Positions 18,101 to 26,356 are shown, numbered from the stretch's first letter. The stretch: DNA of 64,000 nt from Vibrio brasiliensis LMG 20546 (GCF_000189255.1 NZ_AEVS01000081.1:1-64000); one strand, 5' to 3'. The notes: generated by a model from the sequence alone, not told the origin. Translations and numbers: made by a program.

Positions 18101-19336
18101 AGGTCTGCGGCGGCCAGAGGCATCGGGTGCACCTAATGCCATACGCTCGAGACGTACTTGTTGCACACGGCCGTCTGGGCCGGCAATGTTTTGTGCAGGA
18201 TTGGTTAAAAACAGAAACTGTACACCCTCGTGCTCTGCTTCTTCGATTTCATAATCTTCTGCTGGCATTTCTTCGCGGGTACGACGATAGATGATAGTGG
18301 TCTCGGCGCCGGTGCGACGTGCGGTGCGCGCACAATCTATGGCGGTATTACCACCACCAATCACAGCAACTTTATTGCCCGTGGTGTAGTGTTGTTCGGT
18401 GACATAGTCTTTGAGGTAGTCGACACCTAAATAGCAGCCTCCGAGGTCACTACCCGGATACGTCATTTCGACCGCCAGTGATGCGCCAACGGCCAGACAA
18501 ACAGCGTCGTAATTTTCACTGAGCTGCGAGAGAGTAAAATCATCGCCCAGCTTCTGTTTGGTTTTGATCTGCATACCATTACGGCACATCAACTCGATCT
18601 CTTTATCCAGGATCGATTTCGGTAACCGGTATTCTGGGATCCCGTAACGTAACCAGCCGCCTGCTTTTGGCATCGACTCGAATACCGTCACGTCATAGCC
18701 TTCATTGGATAGATAGTATCCGGCTGTTAGTCCACCTGGGCCACTTCCTACTACCGCAATCGAAAGGCCTTTAGCGTCTTTTTTCTCAGGTACGTAAGCT
18801 TCCTGCGCCGCGAGGTCTGCATCTGCGGCGTGTCGTTTAAGCTGACGGATAGCAATGGATTCGTCGACCAATGAACGGCGACATTCACTTTCACAAAATG
18901 CCGGGCAGACGCGGCCAATGGAGAGTGGCATTGGCAGGGTACGTTTGATGACTTCTATCGCTTTTTGATGATCGTTTTGGGCGATAAAGTAGAGATACGA
19001 TTGAATGTCCACACCGGCAGGACAGGCGGTTTTACATGGTGCTTCGCAGTCAGCATAGTGATCTTGCATGATTTTGTTGAGTGCCTGACGACGGTGTTCA
19101 CTCAATTGCTCTGACTGGGTTTTTACATTGAGACCACGGTAGACCTGCAGTTCGCACGCGCGTTGGGTGCCGCCACTTTCTACTTCGACGACACAGAGAT
19201 CACAAGGTACCTTGGCGTTGGATTTGTTTAGTCCACACAGTGAAGGGATCTCGACTCCACATACTTTTGCTGCTTCTAGTAGGGTTGAACCCTCTTCCAC
19301 AATCCGATATTTACCGTCAATTACGATTTCTATCAT
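15128..19336 (-). CDS. Fused formate dehydrogenase alpha subunit with GltD-like flavin domain
   Basis: A 1402-residue multi-domain oxidoreductase. In order: 2Fe-2S ferredoxin domain (about 1-75), NuoG-type Fe-S region with CEAPCKTACPAG (about 100-115), GltD-like FAD/NAD(P) domain (about 170-520; GSGPGG near 197, IGGGNTAID near 330), two 4Fe-4S clusters (CISCGQC near 636, CVQCGAC near 690), then the molybdopterin catalytic part (CTYCGVGC near 722 onward). The catalytic position is Cys852-His853 in RLCHASS, so this is a cysteine, not selenocysteine, enzyme. The flavin domain suggests electron exchange with NAD(P)H and ferredoxin. I start at the ATG at 19336, preceded by GAGGGT; an upstream in-frame Met at 19420 lacks a site. 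Tandem FNR-type control is likely from the shared upstream box. Confidence 0.9.
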   Translation of the reverse strand: MIEIVIDGKYRIVEEGSTLLEAAKVCGVEIPSLCGLNKSNAKVPCDLCVVEVESGGTQRACELQVYRGLNVKTQSEQLSEHRRQALNKIMQDHYADCEAPCKTACPAGVDIQSYLYFIAQNDHQKAIEVIKRTLPMPLSIGRVCPAFCESECRRSLVDESIAIRQLKRHAADADLAAQEAYVPEKKDAKGLSIAVVGSGPGGLTAGYYLSNEGYDVTVFESMPKAGGWLRYGIPEYRLPKSILDKEIELMCRNGMQIKTKQKLGDDFTLSQLSENYDAVCLAVGASLAVEMTYPGSDLGGCYLGVDYLKDYVTEQHYTTGNKVAVIGGGNTAIDCARTARRTGAETTIIYRRTREEMPAEDYEIEEAEHEGVQFLFLTNPAQNIAGPDGRVQQVRLERMALGAPDASGRRRPEATGEFFTQEFDTVIAAVSQKPDLSFLEKDSLSIPLTRWNTSQSNDQTMHTGTGNIFSIGDFRRGPATAVEAVGDGRIAAKAIDLFLNGDMAEMPAPAFNSRKEQKLAQVDPLHFDNLQKVARSIMPELTPAQREQSFDEVELGFDNEHAIKEAARCLECGCQANTSCDLRDYSTEYGAQQEFSHSVDVKDHQDWLELRGKDSRHKFTVDRSSEFIEFDANRCISCGQCIQACSEQAVHGILNFVHDQNGRPALRPDDRPHFGSSRSGRILMGDSKCVQCGACVQACPTGAMVDSRDRSQGREEQLKQVDTICTYCGVGCKLTMHVDEKANRIRRVTGAHSPVNQGMLCVKGRFGFDFVGDEGRLTAPLIRKDGWLQPASWEEAIELIANKFSTIKQDFGGNALAGFSSAKTTNEDNYAFQKFIRRELGTNNVDHCARLCHASSVTGLEASLGSGAMTNDIPSIKHSDVIFIIGSDTTSAHPIIASHIKQAIRHHGARLIVADPKRIDMADHAQLYLAHRPGTDVMLLNGIMQQIIKNGWYDQEYIEERVDGFDTLLQEVMSPAYALDKVELVTGVRGEDIFAMARMIGTAERTAIYYSMGITQHTTGHDNVRSVANLQLLCGNIGIEGGGINPLRGQSNVQGACDMGALPNSYPGYQKVYNPMIRQKFAIEWNANYLPSEPGLTLTEIIDGACQRSVRGLYIMGENPVLSDPNQAHVIEGLEALDFLVVQDIFLTETAQYADVVLPSCSFAEKSGHFTNTERRVQRINAAVKAPGEAKEDWWIIQQIANAMGSDWHYQQVSDITAEIARVTPQYAGLRWEAITPEGVQWPSNKNNPNGTRIMHQTQFTRGKGQMVGVPFRYAAELPDEEYPLVLTTGRVLEQFHTGTMTRKTKGLDNLAGPRAMISVQDAEALGISNGQRLKVSTRRGEIEIDAFVTKRIQQGVIFIPFHFVESPVNRLTTTATDPHAKIPEFKVAAVKVEPLPCETPV

Positions 19337-19472
19337 AAGACCCTCACAGCGTATTTTTAAAGCCTTACATTTTATAAGGATAACACCTAGCAAGGAAAGT
19401 TCGTGTGACAAAAAACGCATTATGTGGCTATTTATTGTCCAGTTCAGACTTTGAGCTCCCTGCTAATTTACC

Positions 19473-19548
19473 AATATGCGCTCTTGCTCCCACTGGTTAG
19501 TTGATTCTTATCAATACATGCCTGATACACCTCTTTAGGGGTATATAT
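19473..19548. promoter_or_regulatory. Divergent promoter region with a perfect FNR box
   Basis: TTGATTCTTATCAA (19501-19514) matches the FNR consensus TTGAT-N4-ATCAA exactly. A minus-strand -10-like CATATT (19473-19478) would place the formate dehydrogenase start point 41.5 bases from the box centre, the classical activating position. On the plus strand TATATA (19542-19547) gives about -46 for napG. An AGGGGTA element beside it resembles a NarL/NarP half-site. So both operons are probably switched on without oxygen. Confidence 0.6.
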
Positions 19549-19651
19549 AACCCTACAAACAGTGTTGAAAATATCCGTATTATCTTTGCGGTTGCTATGC
19601 TTACCATAGAGCTGTGCATTGCCAAACCGCTGGTGTGCGAGGAAGTGAGTC

Positions 19652-20413
19652 ATGAGTGGGTTTAAAACGAAAACGTCGCAAAGCCGTCGTCGGTTCTTAC
19701 GCGATGCTGCGCGTACCGCGGCAGGCGTTGGGGCCGCCGCTACTGTTCTGGGTTTGCAGTCAATGCAAAGTCAGGCACGAGATGGTGCCGGAGTGCCGAT
19801 TCGACCACCGGGTGCCTTGCCTAAAGGTGAATTCGAAAAAGCGTGCGTTCGCTGTGGCTTATGTGTCCAGGCCTGTCCTTATGACACTTTGAAACTGGCG
19901 ACTCTATTATCATCGGTAGAGTCAGGAACGCCCTATTTCACCGCTCGCGATATTCCATGTGAAATGTGTGAAGACATTCCTTGTGTACCAGCCTGTCCTA
20001 GTGGGGCACTGGACCCCAATCTGACCAACATCGATGATGCGCGCATGGGTACCGCAGTGCTAATTGACCACGAAAGCTGCCTTAACTGGCAAGGTTTGCG
20101 CTGTGATGTTTGCTATCGTGTCTGTCCGTTGATTGATGAAGCCATTACCCTTGAACATGTCCGTAATGAGCGAACTGGCTATCACGCCAAACTGATCCCA
20201 ACCGTTCATTCCGATAAATGTACTGGCTGTGGCAAGTGTGAAGAAGCGTGTGTCACCGAAGTGGCAGCAATCAAGATAATCCCTACTGAACTGGCTAAAG
20301 GTAAGATGGGCGCTCACTATCAGCTGGGGTGGGAAGAGATTAACAAAACCCTGGAGAACAGTGCGCCCGAAGTGCCGACCGAAGCATTAGAAACGTTGGG
20401 AGGTAAGTTGTAA
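19652..20413 (+). CDS. napG: NapG-type periplasmic ferredoxin (Tat-exported)
   Basis: The 253-residue protein carries a twin-arginine signal (SRRRFL at 11-16, hydrophobic stretch to about 42) and four 4Fe-4S motifs: [26 protein letters not shown], a divergent CDVCYRVCP and [11 protein letters not shown]. This is the NapG pattern: a periplasmic or membrane-attached electron carrier that works with NapH to pass electrons from quinol. In E. coli it feeds nitrate reductase NapAB; here no napA, napB, napC or napD is present. It is divergent from a formate dehydrogenase and shares an FNR box with it. Its stop overlaps the napH start (TAATG). Confidence 0.9.
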   Translation: MSGFKTKTSQSRRRFLRDAARTAAGVGAAATVLGLQSMQSQARDGAGVPIRPPGALPKGEFEKACVRCGLCVQACPYDTLKLATLLSSVESGTPYFTARDIPCEMCEDIPCVPACPSGALDPNLTNIDDARMGTAVLIDHESCLNWQGLRCDVCYRVCPLIDEAITLEHVRNERTGYHAKLIPTVHSDKCTGCGKCEEACVTEVAAIKIIPTELAKGKMGAHYQLGWEEINKTLENSAPEVPTEALETLGGKL

Positions 20414-21267
20414 TGGCTAAGAACCTAGCACAGAATGCCGGTAAAGATGCGATACGAGAACTTGGCTGGTGGCGAGCTCACCGCTTTTTGCTCCTGCGTC
20501 GTTTATGCCAGTTACTGATTGTGATTTTGTTTATGGCGGGTCCGACGCTCGGTGTCCTCAAAGGCAATTTATCCTCAAGCAATTTGTTTGATGTCGTTCC
20601 TATGAGTGATCCTTTAATCGTGATGCAAACCCTAGCCGCCGGGCATTTACCGGAAGCTACCGTGCTGATCGGCGTAATCGTTGTGGTGGCTTTCTACGCG
20701 GTGTTAAGCCCAAGAGCTTTTTGTGGCTGGGTATGCCCGCTCAATGTAGTCACAGATTTCGCTGCTTTTTTGCGTCGCAAACTCAAACTTAAAACCAGTT
20801 TTCGTTGGTCAGCTAACATTCGTTATTGGCTGATTCCCGTATTACTGCTTGGTAGTGCATTGTCGGGCAGCGTGTTATGGGCTTGGATAGATCCGGTGGC
20901 GGCACTTCATCGTGGACTCGTGTTTGGTTTTGGCGCTGGCTGGGTATTGATTGCCTTAGTTTTCCTGCTCGATCTGCTGTTGGTAGAACATGGTTGGTGT
21001 GGTCATTTATGCCCGCTTGGTGCGACTTACGGTGTGATTGGCCGCAAAAGCCTGCTGCGAGTGGTCGCGGTTGAGCGCGAGAAGTGCACCAAGTGTATGG
21101 ATTGTTATTACGTTTGCCCTGAACCCGAAGTGCTTCGTCAGCCGCTAAAAGAGGGTGACCGTCGGGTGATGGATCAAAACTGTATCAGTTGTGGTCGCTG
21201 TATTGATGTCTGCGCTGAGAAGGTGTTTGAGTTTAAAAATCGCATTTCAGTCAAACAGATCGACTGA
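20413..21267 (+). CDS. napH: NapH-type membrane quinol-oxidising ferredoxin
   Basis: The 284-residue inner-membrane protein has four hydrophobic helices. Two CxxxCP motifs (FCGWVCPLNV near 98 and WCGHLCPLGA near 195) face the cytoplasm. Two C-terminal 4Fe-4S sites follow (CTKCMDCYYVCP near 222 and CISCGRCIDVCAEK near 258). This is the NapH/NosR-like layout that couples quinol oxidation to NapG. It is translated with napG through a one-base overlap. The electron acceptor is not evident from the window: orphan use with a distant periplasmic reductase, or a link to the adjacent formate enzyme, are both possible. Confidence 0.9.
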   Translation: MAKNLAQNAGKDAIRELGWWRAHRFLLLRRLCQLLIVILFMAGPTLGVLKGNLSSSNLFDVVPMSDPLIVMQTLAAGHLPEATVLIGVIVVVAFYAVLSPRAFCGWVCPLNVVTDFAAFLRRKLKLKTSFRWSANIRYWLIPVLLLGSALSGSVLWAWIDPVAALHRGLVFGFGAGWVLIALVFLLDLLLVEHGWCGHLCPLGATYGVIGRKSLLRVVAVEREKCTKCMDCYYVCPEPEVLRQPLKEGDRRVMDQNCISCGRCIDVCAEKVFEFKNRISVKQID

Positions 21268-21333
21268 AGATAGCACTTTCATCTGCCATGGCTGTCTTTC
21301 GTTGGGCAGCCATGCAACCTGATGCTTTTGTAT

Positions 21334-21363
21334 TTGCTCTGCGGCTAAAAGTTAGCCTATAAT
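21334..21363 (+). promoter_or_regulatory. Predicted promoter of the ABC-F transcript
   Basis: TATAAT at 21358-21363 is a consensus -10. TTGCTC at 21334-21339 with an 18-base spacer is a weak -35. This gives a start near 21370 and a leader of about 220 bases before the ABC-F gene. Confidence 0.5.
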
Positions 21364-21396
21364 GCCCCCATCATTTCTTCAGGAGATTACGCCAAT

Positions 21397-21408
21397 ATGA
21401 ATAACTAA
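21397..21408 (+). CDS. Putative three-residue leader peptide (Met-Asn-Asn)
   Basis: ATG AAT AAC TAA is preceded by AGGAG at 21381-21385. It lies in the ABC-F leader just before the first of several exclusive hairpins, as expected of a ribosome-stalling attenuator. It may be fortuitous, since such a short ORF is only supported by its ribosome site and context. Confidence 0.35.
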   Translation: MNN

Positions 21409-21410
21409 CA

Positions 21411-21583
21411 CCTGTTATCCATTTTTACATTGTTGTTCGGATTTCACAGGGTTAGTCGGCGTAGCTTCGTCACTGCTTATTATCAAGCATAATTCTCTAA
21501 ACATAATTGAATTAAACGTTCCTTAGCACCATCGGGATCGATCCATTTATACCTTGCTACGCCTAATCCTGTTGCACAGGAGG
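21411..21583 (+). promoter_or_regulatory. Structured leader with mutually exclusive helices upstream of the ABC-F gene
   Basis: Hairpin one: CCTG..ATCC (21411-21420) with GGAT..CAGG (21439-21450). Long-range helix: 21447-21454 with 21564-21571 and 21458-21465 (GGCGTAGC) with 21556-21563 (GCTACGCC), 16 pairs with one G-U and a 3-base bulge. Local hairpin: CCTG (21568-21571) with CAGG (21577-21580), which masks part of the AGGAGG ribosome site at 21578-21583. Bases 21447-21450 and 21568-21571 are each shared by two helices, so the structures compete. Confidence 0.55.
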
Positions 21584-21589
21584 CAAGTT

Positions 21590-23167
21590 ATGCCAGTAAT
21601 ACAAGCAAATAAAATCAGTTATCAGTTCGACAGCGGAGAGCGACTGTTTGATGACATCTCATGTTCACTTGTGGCGACAAGAGTCGGCCTGGTTGGGCGA
21701 AATGGAGTCGGTAAATCGTTGTTTGCATCGATTCTGACTGACAAAGTCCAGCCATCGTCTGGCAGCGTAATGCTCAATGGCACACTCGCCAGTTATAGCC
21801 AGTTACCATCACAACTTTTATCCAGTTCGATCACGGTCGCTCAGTTTCTCGGTTATCAAGAGAAGCTGGACGCAATACAGCGGATAGCGTCGGGAGATTG
21901 TGATAGCAAGTGGTTCGACATTGTTGGTGATGACTGGGGGCTTGAGCATCAGTTGAGCCAGCAGCTAACAGAGTTAGGTTTACCACCCCAAGTGACGTTT
22001 CCCTGCCATTTATTGAGTGGAGGGCAACTGGCTCGCTTACAGTTGTGGAAGTTGTTTAATAGTCAGTTTGACCTGTTGGTTTTGGATGAGCCGTCCAATC
22101 ACCTTGATGGCGCTGCACGGAGCTGGTTGGTTGAGCAAATGGCACGTTTCCCCGGTCATATTTTATTGATCAGCCATGATCGGCAATTGTTACGTCATAT
22201 GGATCAGATCTGGGAACTGAGCAAGTTAGGTCTGGTTCAGTATGGTGGCAACTATGACTTTTATCATCAGCAGAAAAGTACTGAACGAGCTGCACTGGAG
22301 CGTCAGATTGAGGCAGTGCGCGGTGAACAGAAAAGGCTTGACGTTCAGGCGCAGAAAAATCGGGAGAAGGCCCAGCAAAGGGAAGCGCAAGGAAACAAAC
22401 TGCGTAAGTCGGGCAGTCAGTCAAAACTGATACTAGATGGAATGCGTGACAGCGCGACCGCTTCCGTTTCAAATCGACTGAAAAATGAGACCAGTAGAAA
22501 GGCGATGCTTGAGCAAAAGCAGCAAGGTTTGAGTGAACGTTACGAGCAGATCAAACAACAGAAACTCTACCTTGAACAGGGGTCTCAAGGCCGAGGTAAA
22601 GTGCTAAATATTGTTGCTGGCGTGCTACCGTTTGGTCGTCGCGAACCGCTTAATCTTATTCTTGAAGGTGACAGTAAACTGCATCTGGCTGGTGGCAATG
22701 GTTGTGGTAAATCGACCTTGCTCAAAGTACTGCAAAGACAGCTCTCATTGAGTTCAGGGGAGCTGCAAATCAATCGCCCAGTCTGCTATCTGGATCAGCA
22801 TTTTGGTCTGCTTAGTCCAGAGCTGTCGATGTTGGAGAATATGCTTGAGCATTGCGCGGGGATGTTAGACAACGATGCGCGTACTTTGCTGGCAGGGATT
22901 GGTTTTCGCCGAGACTCCGTTTTTCGACAGGCGAGTCAGCTTAGTGGTGGTGAGAAGATGAAACTCGCGATGCTTATTGTCAGTCATCAGCCGGAGTCAC
23001 CACTTTTGCTGCTGGATGAACCTGACAACCACTTGGATTTGGACTCAAAGCTTTTGCTCGCTGACGCTCTGCGTAACTATCAAGGAGCATTCGTGATTGT
23101 TAGCCATGATATGGATTTTGTCGCTGAGAGTGGCGTTACGAAATCCTATCTGCTTGAAAGTGCCTAG
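21590..23167 (+). CDS. ABC-F family ATPase (ribosome-associated, possible antibiotic-resistance or translation factor)
   Basis: The 525-residue protein has two ABC ATPase domains and no membrane segment, the ABC-F layout. Domain one: Walker A GRNGVGKS (near 36), signature LSGGQLARL (near 145), Walker B LLVLDEPSNHLD (near 165). A charged coiled-coil linker spans about 225-335 with many K, Q and E residues, followed by domain two: GGNGCGKST (near 370), LSGGEKMKL (near 460), LLLLDEPDNHLD. ABC-F proteins bind the ribosomal E site; some expel antibiotics, others rescue stalled ribosomes. The ATG at 21590 follows AGGAGG; an upstream in-frame Met (21554) lies inside the leader helix. The elaborate leader favours an inducible, drug-responsive role, but this is inference. 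Confidence 0.88.
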   Translation: MPVIQANKISYQFDSGERLFDDISCSLVATRVGLVGRNGVGKSLFASILTDKVQPSSGSVMLNGTLASYSQLPSQLLSSSITVAQFLGYQEKLDAIQRIASGDCDSKWFDIVGDDWGLEHQLSQQLTELGLPPQVTFPCHLLSGGQLARLQLWKLFNSQFDLLVLDEPSNHLDGAARSWLVEQMARFPGHILLISHDRQLLRHMDQIWELSKLGLVQYGGNYDFYHQQKSTERAALERQIEAVRGEQKRLDVQAQKNREKAQQREAQGNKLRKSGSQSKLILDGMRDSATASVSNRLKNETSRKAMLEQKQQGLSERYEQIKQQKLYLEQGSQGRGKVLNIVAGVLPFGRREPLNLILEGDSKLHLAGGNGCGKSTLLKVLQRQLSLSSGELQINRPVCYLDQHFGLLSPELSMLENMLEHCAGMLDNDARTLLAGIGFRRDSVFRQASQLSGGEKMKLAMLIVSHQPESPLLLLDEPDNHLDLDSKLLLADALRNYQGAFVIVSHDMDFVAESGVTKSYLLESA

Positions 23168-23181
23168 CGAATAGGAGAGTC

Positions 23182-23210
23182 AGATGCCAGCGTCGAAGGC
23201 GCTGGCATCT
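23182..23210. terminator. Terminator between the ABC-F and EEP-family genes
   Basis: AGATGCCAGCG / CGCTGGCATCT, an 11-bp perfect stem with a 7-base loop, between the two convergent genes. The T-run after it is short. Confidence 0.75.
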
Positions 23211-23222
23211 TTATCGAAGCTC

Positions 23223-24173
23223 TCAAAGTACAAAACGTACGGTGACAGCGACAAAAGCATGATCGCTGGCTTGCTTATCCTGCTCGAAGCTGGGATTGAT
23301 CAAGTGCTTATCCAATGCACGATAATCAGTGACATCGGCTAGGGAGTATTGGCTGTCGGGATGAAACTCCTGAGACAAAAGGATGTAGTCAAGAATATTG
23401 CCAGTGGCGAAATGGTAGTGGGTAGGCTGACGTTCAGCATCCGGATGGGTAAGTTGAAACAACCGCCAGCTATCTTTTAGCATTAATGGGTTACCTTGCA
23501 GCTCAACTTCCTGGGTCAGCAATCCGGTAATGTCGCTCGATATTGCCTGGTTGAAGTCGCCCATCAAAACGGTCGGAATAGGGTGCGTCTGGTACTGCTG
23601 CTGAATAAAAAGGCGTAGCATCAGAGCTTCCCATCCTCTCTGCTGAGCAGATAACCAGCGACCGATCAGTGGTTGTTCCAGCTCTGCTTCGAGACTTTCA
23701 GTTGCCCGTTGTGATTTGAGGTGACAGACATAGACGGCCACTTCGCCTATGTCTGGCACATCGATGATTGCCTGAATCGGTTGGCGGCTGAATGAAGGCA
23801 GTTGGGTCTGATAGCCCTGACTCATCTCCTTGGGGGGCGTCACCGGGCTAATATGGCTGATCGGATATCTGGACGCGATGGCGACAACGGGTTTGGAGTA
23901 GATATACTCCTGCTCAATGGCAGGCGAATCGACCGTAGCAAAGTGAGGGTAGCCGATTTGTGCCATTAACTCTCTTGTCGCTTCAATACTGAACACTTCC
24001 TGCAACCCGACTACGTCTGCGTCGAGTTGGGAAAGTTGCTGCTGGGTCCAGCGACATTTCTCCTGCCAAGCTTCTCGCTCATAAATATTTTCGAAATCAT
24101 AAAATGCTCCCGGCGGCTCAACAAAATTGAACAGGTTGGCGGTGGCAAAGGAGAGCGTTTTGTTGGTTAGCAA
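23223..24173 (-). CDS. Endonuclease/exonuclease/phosphatase-fold hydrolase
   Basis: The 316-residue protein shows the metal-dependent EEP fold: TANLFNF near 11-17, the metal-binding Glu in GLQEVF (near 58), VCHLKSQ (near 148), GDFNQ near 199-203, and the catalytic SDHAF near the C-terminus. Members cleave phosphodiesters in DNA, RNA, phospholipids or inositol phosphates. There is no clear signal peptide, so I expect a cytoplasmic enzyme, and substrate cannot be assigned by sequence alone. It ends 9 bases from the start side of the following GGDEF gene region and may be co-transcribed after it. Confidence 0.8.
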   Translation of the reverse strand: MLTNKTLSFATANLFNFVEPPGAFYDFENIYEREAWQEKCRWTQQQLSQLDADVVGLQEVFSIEATRELMAQIGYPHFATVDSPAIEQEYIYSKPVVAIASRYPISHISPVTPPKEMSQGYQTQLPSFSRQPIQAIIDVPDIGEVAVYVCHLKSQRATESLEAELEQPLIGRWLSAQQRGWEALMLRLFIQQQYQTHPIPTVLMGDFNQAISSDITGLLTQEVELQGNPLMLKDSWRLFQLTHPDAERQPTHYHFATGNILDYILLSQEFHPDSQYSLADVTDYRALDKHLINPSFEQDKQASDHAFVAVTVRFVL

Positions 24174-24182
24174 CGGATTACC

Positions 24183-26087
24183 TTACTGATGATGAGTGCC
24201 GTAAACGGAGTATTGATTACGTCCAGAGCGTTTTGCCTGGTAGAGTTGGGTATCGGCTTGAGCAAATACCGTTTCCCATTGAGACTTGAGCTGCGCTGAG
24301 TCACTGACAGTCGCGCCCAGAGATATGGTGATTTTAAACTGGTTCTGTTGATAATGGACCGTGTGTTGTTCGATGCTCGCTCTCAAACGTTCAAGTGTAT
24401 CCGTCACCTTTTCCTCATTGGTTAATGGCATGATAAGAATAAACTCTTCTCCGCCCCAACGAACCAACAGATCACCTTTTCTAAGGTTAGTTTGCAGTAC
24501 ACGCACCGTTTCAGTCAGCACTAAATCCCCCGCTTCATGGCCAAACTGATCGTTAAACTGCTTAAAGTGGTCGATATCGATTACGCTTATCAGATATTTG
24601 TAATCATCTTGCTCTGTGGATAAAGTCTGACGCCAGCCCTCAAGAAAGCGTCGGTTGAAAGCACCAGTTAAAGAGTCGGTACTATTTTGATTCTTAAGTT
24701 CTGCATTGGCTCGTCTTAGACGAAGGATCCCGCGCAGAGAAAAGTAAGCCAAAATGCCAAACAGAGTCACGTAGAGAATTTCACGTGAACGTTGCTCTTT
24801 GAGGGTGATGTGTTGCAATTCGTTTTTAGCTTGAAGCAGCTCGACCTCCCGGCTATTGAGCTGACGCTCCAGAGCACTTTTCTCGCCCAGAATCTCATCA
24901 CTGTATGTTTCGCGGTAGAAGGTCTGTCTGACCAGTGACTCACGTTTCATGTAGTTGAGCGCCTGCTGGTAGTCACCAGTTGCTTCGTAGGCTTCAACCA
25001 ATTTGCTCAGGATATCCATTTCCCAAACTACTTCATCACTTTCTGAGTCTTCGAGCTTATCGAGAACTTTGTTCGCGTAGCTAATGGCTTCAGGGTAGTT
25101 TTTCTTTGCAAGGTAAGCGGTGGCTAAAGCCTCGTAACAGTTAACCAGCATGTGGTCGGTGTTTCCTGACTCTTGAGAAACCTCGACACAACGTTGGGCC
25201 ATTGCTAATGCTTGCTTGGTGTGACCAATATTAGCGTACTGGATTGAGAGATCGGCAAGCGTCGAAAGTTTGATGCGGCTCGACCCGGTCTGATCTGCCT
25301 CTTCAAGAGCCTGCTCCATGTATAACGTCGCTTTAGCTCGTTCACCCAGAGCAAAAAATGTCGCGCTGGAATTGGAGTAGAGAATCGCTTCAAACAGACT
25401 GTTGTCGTAGTTATTACTGACATACAGATCTAACGCGCGCTCCAGATATGTATTGGCCTTGTTCCATTGCTCCGCCAGCATATAGACAGTGGCGATATTG
25501 TTAAGCGTCATGGTTGCCTGAAAGTTGTCGCCAATCTTGCTAACCTGTTCAAAGGCCATTTTGTAGTATCTTAAACTCGCCTTTACGTCGGATTGCTGCA
25601 TGTTGACGTTACCTAACCAACGATAAGCTCGGCCGAGTAATCGTCTGTAACCAATATCGTCCGCAATAGGTACGATTTCGTGAAGTAGCGATTCACCTTC
25701 AATCAGCAGGTCAGCGTCAATCAAGGCGATCGCTTTGAGAAGCTTGGCTTCAGCACTGATCCACTCAATGTTTAACTCATCTCCCATAGCCAGCATATCT
25801 GGTCCTGGTGGAATCTTGATACCTTCGTATTTACGTAGATTAGTTAAACCAAAATAGTATAAGGCTTTAGCCTGAGCTGAGGCGTGCTCTGGTAAGGAGA
25901 TATTAGTGAGATTAACCCGACCCGGCTGACAGAGAGAAGAGTAGTAAAACGTCAGCATCGAATGGTCTTGTTCAGAGATGTTTTGATGAAGGAAATCCTG
26001 ATCCGAATCTAAGTTGCAGGCTGCCTGAGCCTGAGTGACACTGCCGATAGCAAATAGAGTCGTGACAAGAGACAAAAGTTGTTTCAT
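24183..26087 (-). CDS. TPR-repeat diguanylate cyclase
   Basis: The 634-residue protein begins with a Sec signal (cleavage near AQA-ACN, residue 22). About eight tetratricopeptide-like helical pairs follow (about 60-400), then one transmembrane helix near 435-455 and a cytoplasmic GGDEF domain (about 475-630). The catalytic motif reads RWGGEEFILI near 540, so the GG(D/E)EF site is intact and the protein should make cyclic di-GMP. The RxxD product-inhibition site is not obvious. The periplasmic TPR part probably senses a protein or peptide ligand. It is followed by the EEP gene after 9 bases. The upstream region to the VOC gene is about 270 bases, with no further gene seen. Confidence 0.88.
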   Translation of the reverse strand: MKQLLSLVTTLFAIGSVTQAQAACNLDSDQDFLHQNISEQDHSMLTFYYSSLCQPGRVNLTNISLPEHASAQAKALYYFGLTNLRKYEGIKIPPGPDMLAMGDELNIEWISAEAKLLKAIALIDADLLIEGESLLHEIVPIADDIGYRRLLGRAYRWLGNVNMQQSDVKASLRYYKMAFEQVSKIGDNFQATMTLNNIATVYMLAEQWNKANTYLERALDLYVSNNYDNSLFEAILYSNSSATFFALGERAKATLYMEQALEEADQTGSSRIKLSTLADLSIQYANIGHTKQALAMAQRCVEVSQESGNTDHMLVNCYEALATAYLAKKNYPEAISYANKVLDKLEDSESDEVVWEMDILSKLVEAYEATGDYQQALNYMKRESLVRQTFYRETYSDEILGEKSALERQLNSREVELLQAKNELQHITLKEQRSREILYVTLFGILAYFSLRGILRLRRANAELKNQNSTDSLTGAFNRRFLEGWRQTLSTEQDDYKYLISVIDIDHFKQFNDQFGHEAGDLVLTETVRVLQTNLRKGDLLVRWGGEEFILIMPLTNEEKVTDTLERLRASIEQHTVHYQQNQFKITISLGATVSDSAQLKSQWETVFAQADTQLYQAKRSGRNQYSVYGTHHQ

Positions 26088-26356
26088 TAAAACTGGCTGC
26101 TCACAAAATGGCGAATAGACTTAAAGTTTACCATTTTATCAATGCCCTGCACTTTAATGTAGAAAATAAAGCCAGTGGTAGGACTGGTCTGTTCCGTTTA
26201 CGGGGCTGATAGCATGAAGTCGATTAATGTTATGAACTTGCCCTTTAAGTCAGTGGTTTCTCATTCTTTGTTTAGTTGAGAGATTGCAATAGTGACAAAA
26301 AAGCGCACTATATCAATTGACTGAATTGGAAAATGGATCAGCAAAAGGAGTTTGAA

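Noticed and set aside
19525-19555. NarL/NarP 7-2-7 site beside the FNR box
   Set aside because: A single AGGGGTA half is good but the partner is off-spacing, so it is only mentioned as possible.
26214-26280. 21-codon ORF upstream of the VOC genes
   Set aside because: No ribosome site and no recognisable features; treated as chance.
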